Shown here: one piece after another, positions 59,520 through 64,000 of the stretch
How positions within the stretch are numbered: position 1 is the first letter of the stretch
Layout: each line of letters opens with the position of its first letter
Origin: Huaxiibacter chinensis
GTDB taxonomy: Bacteria; Pseudomonadota; Gammaproteobacteria; Enterobacterales; Enterobacteriaceae
DNA length: 64,000 bases
Assembly: GCF_022171985.1 (NCBI RefSeq)
Contig: NZ_JAJVHF010000002.1
Span: forward strand, 372,001 to 436,000
Reading direction: 5' to 3'
Made by a program: the position numbers and the translations under genes
Notes under the pieces: model-generated
Databases searched by the model: none
The model's input: the letters and a program-made list of their open reading frames with translations, nothing else
What the model was told of the DNA's origin: nothing

Positions 59520-60014
59520 TTATTTCAGCTTTTGCCGGGCATCCTGCCAGCGATAAAAACCGGCATCGGGCACCAGGCGGAATTCAATCGTATGGCCCTG
59601 CTGTGAAAGCCACTCAAACGCGGCCGCTTCGTCGACGGTCACCGACTGGTTTGGGCCAATCGTGGTGGTATTAGCGCGAGCGCTCATCGGGCCTACGTTA
59701 ATTTTGCCATTGCTGTTTTGCAGGCTGATGCCCGCCTGCTCGATGCGCTGCAGAGTGAGCGGCGACTTGCCAATGACGAAGTAACGTTTTTCGCTGGCGA
59801 TGATTTTGGGCAGTTTTGCAATGGCCGTGGCGGTATCGAACAACCACACTTTGGTATCGGATACCGCTCCCTTCATCACCGACGAAAGCAGCGGATCGGC
59901 CGCGACGGCATCGTCAATGGCGACGATCCCATCGCAGGGCAGCTCTTTGGCCCAGCGTGTAACGAGCTGCCCATGGATAACGCGGTCATCGATGCGTACA
60001 AAAGAAATGCTCAT
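59520..60014 (-). CDS. PTS mannose/sorbose-family transporter, EIIB component
   Basis: 164 residues, the single-domain EIIB of the mannose family. The phosphorylated His14 is in RIDDRVIHGQLVTRW. The chain KSPLTLQRIEQAGI and INVGPMSARANTT are family positions. It receives phosphate from EIIA and hands it to the sugar at EIIC/EIID. Nine bases separate it from EIIA. Separate EIIA and EIIB genes distinguish this from fused ManX. Confidence 0.92.
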   Translation of the reverse strand: MSISFVRIDDRVIHGQLVTRWAKELPCDGIVAIDDAVAADPLLSSVMKGAVSDTKVWLFDTATAIAKLPKIIASEKRYFVIGKSPLTLQRIEQAGISLQNSNGKINVGPMSARANTTTIGPNQSVTVDEAAAFEWLSQQGHTIEFRLVPDAGFYRWQDARQKLK

Positions 60015-60023
60015 GTCAGGCTC

Positions 60024-60452
60024 CTAAAAATCGTCTGTCTGGGCGGATTGCACCGGTAATGCCTGCACCAGTGTCGGTTGTGTTAATGCAATCAGTCGGG
60101 CGGCAGCGGTCCGCACTTGCGCGTCATGCATGATCTCATCCGCCTGTAACACCATGGGCAGGTTCACCCCGGCGATAACAGCGACGGGCGGAAAGGTGAG
60201 GGGGTTAAACGCCTGCTCGCAGGCGACATTCCACGGCGTGCCGCTTTGCATATCGCACAACACCAGAACGCCATCGGCGCTGGCACTGGCCTCACTCAGC
60301 GTGGCGGCAAAATCGCGACGAAACCCCTCAATGCCCGTGCTGTCGTTCAGGCAGACGGCGTGGACGTAGGGCAGGTCGCCATACACCATTTTTCCGCTCT
60401 CCAGCAGCGCGGCGGCGAGCGGGCCGTGCGTGGCGACAATAACGTGAATCAT
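60024..60452 (-). CDS. PTS mannose-family transporter, EIIA component
   Basis: 142 residues. The phosphorylated His9 is in VIVATHGPLAAALLES, and VLCDMQSGTPWNVACEQA is the second family motif. HPr passes phosphate to it. It starts two bases after the phosphomannose isomerase stop, so translation is probably coupled. The single-domain form is like AgaF/GfrA-type systems. Confidence 0.92.
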   Translation of the reverse strand: MIHVIVATHGPLAAALLESGKMVYGDLPYVHAVCLNDSTGIEGFRRDFAATLSEASASADGVLVLCDMQSGTPWNVACEQAFNPLTFPPVAVIAGVNLPMVLQADEIMHDAQVRTAAARLIALTQPTLVQALPVQSAQTDDF

Positions 60453-60454
60453 CG

Positions 60455-62197
60455 TTAGCTCCTTACCCAGGCTTTGATGGTGGCTAAAGGCGTATCGGGA
60501 GAGTGAGCCGACGGGCGGATTCGGTACTCCCCGACGCTTGCCGGAACGATAAACGTCTCGGCATAGTGCACAACAAACGGTGGAAATGCGCCGTCCGGAC
60601 TCTCAACGATCGCCTCATCCCCTTCAATCAAATTGAACACGTTCACGCCGCCGTGGGTGTGATGGGTAACCGGTTCGCTAAACCAGTGGCGGCGCGTTTC
60701 AATAAATTCACGCTCGTGGAGACCTGTCCGCTCTTCCCGCCAGCCGTGTCCCTCGGCGACGCGTTCAATCTGATTCACCAGGTGCTGATTGACCCATTGG
60801 GTATCCCGTTGCCAGTCAATCACCTGCTCACCATGGTCCAGATGAACCGGGCGCGGCTGTCCGTCCATACCCAGGCGTCCCCAGTCCCACAACTTGAAGG
60901 TGAAGATATAGGGCGTCGCGCTGATCTCCAGCACCATGGTGCCTTTCCCGGAGCAGTGAACGGTACCGGCAGGGATCAGGAAATGGTCATGTTTTTTCGC
61001 CGGAAGGGCATTCACAAAACGGTGGTCATCAAAGGCTTTTTCACCGCGACCGGCCTTGCGAAGATCCGCCAGCATTTCGTCGGGATGGATACCCGTTTTG
61101 GTGCCCAGATAGACCATTGCCCCCGGCTCGGCTTCCAGGATGTAATAGCTCTCATCCTGGGTGTAGTGCATGCCGAACTGCTGCTGGATATACTCGGTGA
61201 CGGGATGTACCTGGAAACTCAGGTTCTGCCCGCCCATGGTGTCGAGAAAATCAAAACGAATCGGGAATTCAGCCCCAAATCGGGCGTGGACTTTTTCCCC
61301 CAGCAGAGCTCGGGGCTGCAGTAATACCAGATCCTGAGAGGGGATCTCGATCCGCACGGCACCAAAACGCAGTAGCAGGCTGTTTTCCTCGGGCACGCAA
61401 TCAAAACACCATGCGTAGTTAGGTGCTGAGGGATCGAGATCGAATTTCTGTTTCATCCATTGTCCGCCCCAGACGCCGGGGTCGAAAAAGGGCACCACGC
61501 GGAAGGGTCGTTCGGTGGCCTGCTTCAGGCCCGCACGCAGCGCATCGCCAGAAACCATGGCCGGACGCCGGGAGTCGGTGGTATCAAGGATAAAATCGGC
61601 CCGTTTGAGCAGCGGGGTTTTATGTCGGTCGAACACCCGCCATTCAATGAAAAAGGCACGCTTGTAGCGGCGAAGCATATCCTCACTCTGGTTTTTGGCT
61701 CCCCAGTTATCCAGCTCTCCGCTGCGCATGCGTTGCTGGATCTCCCAGCGCGGAAGATCGGCATAGACCAGCACGTCGCCCGGGTGCACCAGCGCCGCAC
61801 CGGGCCCGTAGATCACAATCAACCCTTCCCGACAGGCTTCCACCTGCGCTTTCAGGCGTTCCAGGACGTCTGCATCGATAAACTCGCCAAGCTGGTGGCA
61901 GGAGAGCACGCCAAACACCCGATCGTCGGTCAGGTTGCGCGCCAGGAGGGTGTGCAGGGCCGCTTCGTCACGCCGCGCCTCTTCGGCGTTTAGGATCAGC
62001 GCCGGATCAAGCAGAGGAAATAGCTGTTCTTCCAGTTCACGCAGGCGCACACCCGGATAGCAATCCAGGGCCAGAACCGTGCGCTGGCGCCCGCGGTGCG
62101 TTTCATTCAGCGTGGCGGCAAGGCCTTCCCAGCCTTCCCAGGCGCAATTGTCATATCCCGCCACCGGGATTTCGGGCCATTTATCGTAAGTCGTCAT
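60455..62197 (-). CDS. Class I phosphomannose isomerase-like protein with N-terminal extension
   Basis: 580 residues, far longer than E. coli ManA (391). The C-terminal part from about 232 is a type I phosphomannose isomerase: FDPGVWGGQWMKQKF, Gln329 and His331 in LSFQVHP, Glu349 in the DESYYILE segment, and His414 in PAGTVHCSG bind zinc. The N-terminal 230 residues resemble a nucleotide-kinase fold but have LALDCYPGV where a P-loop lysine would be, so it looks degenerate. It should convert mannose 6-phosphate to fructose 6-phosphate. GGGAGAG precedes the ATG. It is first gene of the PTS operon. Confidence 0.85.
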   Translation of the reverse strand: MTTYDKWPEIPVAGYDNCAWEGWEGLAATLNETHRGRQRTVLALDCYPGVRLRELEEQLFPLLDPALILNAEEARRDEAALHTLLARNLTDDRVFGVLSCHQLGEFIDADVLERLKAQVEACREGLIVIYGPGAALVHPGDVLVYADLPRWEIQQRMRSGELDNWGAKNQSEDMLRRYKRAFFIEWRVFDRHKTPLLKRADFILDTTDSRRPAMVSGDALRAGLKQATERPFRVVPFFDPGVWGGQWMKQKFDLDPSAPNYAWCFDCVPEENSLLLRFGAVRIEIPSQDLVLLQPRALLGEKVHARFGAEFPIRFDFLDTMGGQNLSFQVHPVTEYIQQQFGMHYTQDESYYILEAEPGAMVYLGTKTGIHPDEMLADLRKAGRGEKAFDDHRFVNALPAKKHDHFLIPAGTVHCSGKGTMVLEISATPYIFTFKLWDWGRLGMDGQPRPVHLDHGEQVIDWQRDTQWVNQHLVNQIERVAEGHGWREERTGLHEREFIETRRHWFSEPVTHHTHGGVNVFNLIEGDEAIVESPDGAFPPFVVHYAETFIVPASVGEYRIRPSAHSPDTPLATIKAWVRS

Positions 62198-62222
62198 CAG
62201 TTCTCTCCCGTTAGATGTCTTT

Positions 62223-62239
62223 AGATTAATCGATTAACC
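62223..62239 (-). promoter_or_regulatory. Operator palindrome before the PTS operon
   Basis: On the minus strand this reads GGTTAATCGATTAATCT, 25 bases before the first gene. TTAATCGATTAA at its centre is a perfect palindrome. It matches 56491-56507 at 16 of 17 bases. It would cover the -10 element if TTAACC and TTAATC, 17 bases apart on the minus strand, form the promoter. Confidence 0.75.
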
Positions 62240-62254
62240 TTATTCAGAAACGGT

Positions 62255-62326
62255 GGTTAACGGGATTAACCCGGCAGAATGAATAAACCTGCACGCAGGC
62301 GGCAGGTTTCTGTGAGAGAACGCACA
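62255..62326 (-). promoter_or_regulatory. Second inverted repeat and CRP-like site of the PTS operon
   Basis: GGTTAA-CGGGA-TTAACC (62255-62271) repeats the arms of the operator with wider spacing. TGTGA-GAGAAC-GCACA (62311-62326) matches the CRP core at nine of ten positions. Together they suggest catabolite control and possibly a second repressor site. Confidence 0.5.
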
Positions 62327-62327
62327 A

Positions 62328-62352
62328 AGAAAATCCCCGTCGTGGACGGGGA
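62328..62352 (-). terminator. Terminator after the alpha-mannosidase gene
   Basis: CCCCGTC (62335-62341) pairs with GACGGGG (62345-62351) around GTG. On the minus strand it is followed by ATTTTCTTT, so the mannosidase transcript probably ends here and the PTS operon uses its own promoter. Confidence 0.7.
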
Positions 62353-62358
62353 AGGCCG

Positions 62359-64000
62359 TCAGGAGAAAAGCAGCGAAAAGGTCTGATAATGACCCGCAGG
62401 AATAAGCAGCGGTGCGGTGACGGGTTTCGTTACCGCCTCTTTTAAATCGAGATACTGAATAAGGCAGGGGCGCAGGGTGGTCAGGCTAAACGCCTCAGGC
62501 TGCGTGCCGGGGTTAAAAAGGCGCACGATGAGCTCGTCGTTGCGCACGCCAGGTTTACACAGGCTCATGAACACGCGCGGATTGTCCAGGCTCACCAGCG
62601 AGCAGGCGGCGGGCATCTCCTGCTCAGGCAGCGGAATGGCAAAGCGTTCCAGACGCTCCTCAAAGGTATTGAGATCCTGCACCTGATACGTCATCCAGGA
62701 AGGACGATAACCCTGAATGGCGGAGAACAGCGCCTGCTCATCTGCCAGGGTATCCAGCGCGAGCGCATACTCAAACAGCATAGGCTGAAGCATCTGGGCG
62801 TCGGGTGTTTCCACCACGCAGTTGTTGATGCCAGAGGCGCGACCCGGGCGCCACGGCGTGTCGTCTTTGCCCAATAACCCGACGCTGCGAAAAAGCGTCA
62901 ACGCCAGCGTATCCGACGCCGGAAGCACCTCGTACTCTTTGATACCCTGGGTGAGCGCGCAGAAGGAATGTGATTCATCACGCAGGTAAACCCCATTTTC
63001 CAGGGTGTAGATAGGCATTGGTTTTTCTACAAAACCCTTTTCACGCCAGCCTTTCAGCCAGGGGCTTTGCGTCTCACGCGCGATGACGGAAAAGCCCTGA
63101 TCGGCATACGATTGGCTGGGTCGATGCACCGGCGTGGCAAGATGAACGCGCAGCCGGTGGTCCTTCGCTTTGTTGGTTAACCGATGCTGAACCCGCAGCA
63201 GCGGCTCGTCCTGGCGCAGTGTGAGGGTGGTTTCAATCGTCAGCAAGCGGTCGCGCCGCCCGGCCTGACGGCTGAGCATGTCGGCGGGAAGCCGCAGCGG
63301 CGTCTCCAGGGTCATGATGCTCACCCGATCGCTCACTTCGCAGCGAATCAGGGTAAAGTGCGCCGTGCGGAGTTCCACATCGTCCGCCAGCGGGGCGAAG
63401 TCGAACGCATCCCCGTCGTCGCCACAGTCCACAAAGGTAAAAGGATCGCTGATGCGGACTCCCGTCTGGCGGTTTTCAAACGTCAGCGCGCCATCGTGCA
63501 GCGTCACGCGAAAGAACGCGTTTTCAACGGTCGTGCAGGAAGCGGGCATAAGCCGTGGGCTGGCCGGGCCTTCCTCAACCCGGTAAGTCTGCCAGCCCAG
63601 CCCGGATAGATCCGCGTTAAACAGGATCTCACTGCGGTAATAATCCTCGAGATCCTCCCGCTTCTCCCCCTCGGCGGTGACCACGATCCGCTGCCCGCCG
63701 CGAAGCTTTTCCTGACGAAGGATCGTGCAGGGCACCTTTTGCTGTTGATGGTACAGCGCAAATCCGCGGCGTCGGGTGAACACGACGGCTTCAACAGCTC
63801 GCGTTCCCGGATGCGGATCGCCGTTAAACACCACCAGCGCATCAGGCTGGGCGATGCGGTAACTGATTTTTTTCTTCAGCAGATTAATCAGACTCAGCGC
63901 CGATCGCTCGACGCTGATCAGTCGGTTTTTGATGTTCTGATTAACCGGATCGGCGTTGGTGGCTTCGACGCCGTTATGCGCCTGGGCCATAAAAAGGGTT
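62359..64000 (-). CDS. Alpha-mannosidase, glycoside hydrolase family 38 (N-terminus beyond window)
   Basis: About 547 codons are visible and the frame is still open at the window edge, so the catalytic N-terminal domain lies outside. An internal ATG at 63988-63990 is not taken as the start, because GH38 enzymes have 850-1000 residues and this segment matches their C-terminal beta-domains. It opens with AQAHNGVEATNADPVNQNIK, like the HNSxxGxxxD region, and runs to the final beta-sandwich. It has no signal in view and is expected to be cytosolic, acting on a PTS-phosphorylated mannoside as MngB does. It is co-directional with the PTS operon. Confidence 0.8.
   Translation of the reverse strand, partial: TLFMAQAHNGVEATNADPVNQNIKNRLISVERSALSLINLLKKKISYRIAQPDALVVFNGDPHPGTRAVEAVVFTRRRGFALYHQQQKVPCTILRQEKLRGGQRIVVTAEGEKREDLEDYYRSEILFNADLSGLGWQTYRVEEGPASPRLMPASCTTVENAFFRVTLHDGALTFENRQTGVRISDPFTFVDCGDDGDAFDFAPLADDVELRTAHFTLIRCEVSDRVSIMTLETPLRLPADMLSRQAGRRDRLLTIETTLTLRQDEPLLRVQHRLTNKAKDHRLRVHLATPVHRPSQSYADQGFSVIARETQSPWLKGWREKGFVEKPMPIYTLENGVYLRDESHSFCALTQGIKEYEVLPASDTLALTLFRSVGLLGKDDTPWRPGRASGINNCVVETPDAQMLQPMLFEYALALDTLADEQALFSAIQGYRPSWMTYQVQDLNTFEERLERFAIPLPEQEMPAACSLVSLDNPRVFMSLCKPGVRNDELIVRLFNPGTQPEAFSLTTLRPCLIQYLDLKEAVTKPVTAPLLIPAGHYQTFSLLFS

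Overview
The window is chromosomal DNA of an enterobacterium close to Enterobacter. Gene order and protein sequence follow the Escherichia coli K-12 map across the conventional 0/100-minute point, from yjjU through the thr operon to ileS-lspA-fkpB-ispH. Most predicted proteins match the E. coli protein lengths exactly or within a few residues. An iron ABC transporter, an MHS-type transporter, an oxidoreductase/LysR pair and a sugar PTS island are additions to the K-12 order, and yaaI, hokC and a coding yaaY are absent. This points to an Enterobacter-like genus; the species cannot be fixed from sequence reading alone.

Layout. Bases 1-4012: yjjU (5' end cut off by the window), yjjV, then yjjI-yjjW (a glycyl-radical-like protein and its radical-SAM activase) on the minus strand. 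4013-8554: the deoCABD nucleoside catabolic operon behind a deoP-like control region. 8607-14119: ytjB-lplA divergent from serB-radA-nadR. 14311-16335: a divergent oxidoreductase/LysR pair. 16333-18264: ettA and a triplicated terminator block. 18491-22905: slt, trpR (with trp operator), yjjX, gpmB, rob. 23117-27124: creABCD with a perfect CreB box before creD. 27168-28520: arcA and its long leader, which carries an FNR box and the 46-codon yjjY. 28520-34250: yjtD, then thrLABC with the attenuator. 34468-39032: yaaX, yaaA, yaaJ, talB, mog. 39152-43430: MHS transporter and a Fur-box-associated iron ABC transporter. 43671-49989: satP, dnaKJ, nhaAR. 50047-56395: rpsT, ribF, ileS, lspA, fkpB, ispH.

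The most interesting part is 56491-64000, a sugar-catabolism island after ispH. Two tandem cupin-type phosphoglucose-isomerase-like genes run on the plus strand. They converge with a minus-strand operon encoding a long class I phosphomannose isomerase and a complete mannose-family PTS (EIIA, EIIB, EIIC, EIID). A family-38 alpha-mannosidase lies upstream and is cut by the window end. Both promoters carry the same 17-bp palindrome (16 of 17 bases identical, central CG as in LacI/GalR-family operators), so the two arms look like one regulon. A coherent model is PTS uptake and phosphorylation of a mannosyl compound, cleavage by the mannosidase, and isomerisation of the sugar phosphates to fructose 6-phosphate. 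The substrate is unknown and the regulator is not in the window.

Intergenic space holds a recurrent inverted repeat (CCCTCTCCC-N3-GGGAGAGGG), REP-like palindromes, a 31-32-bp tandem array after nadR, and three copies of a repeat-plus-terminator unit after ettA. No tRNA, rRNA, insertion sequence, prophage or CRISPR array was seen.
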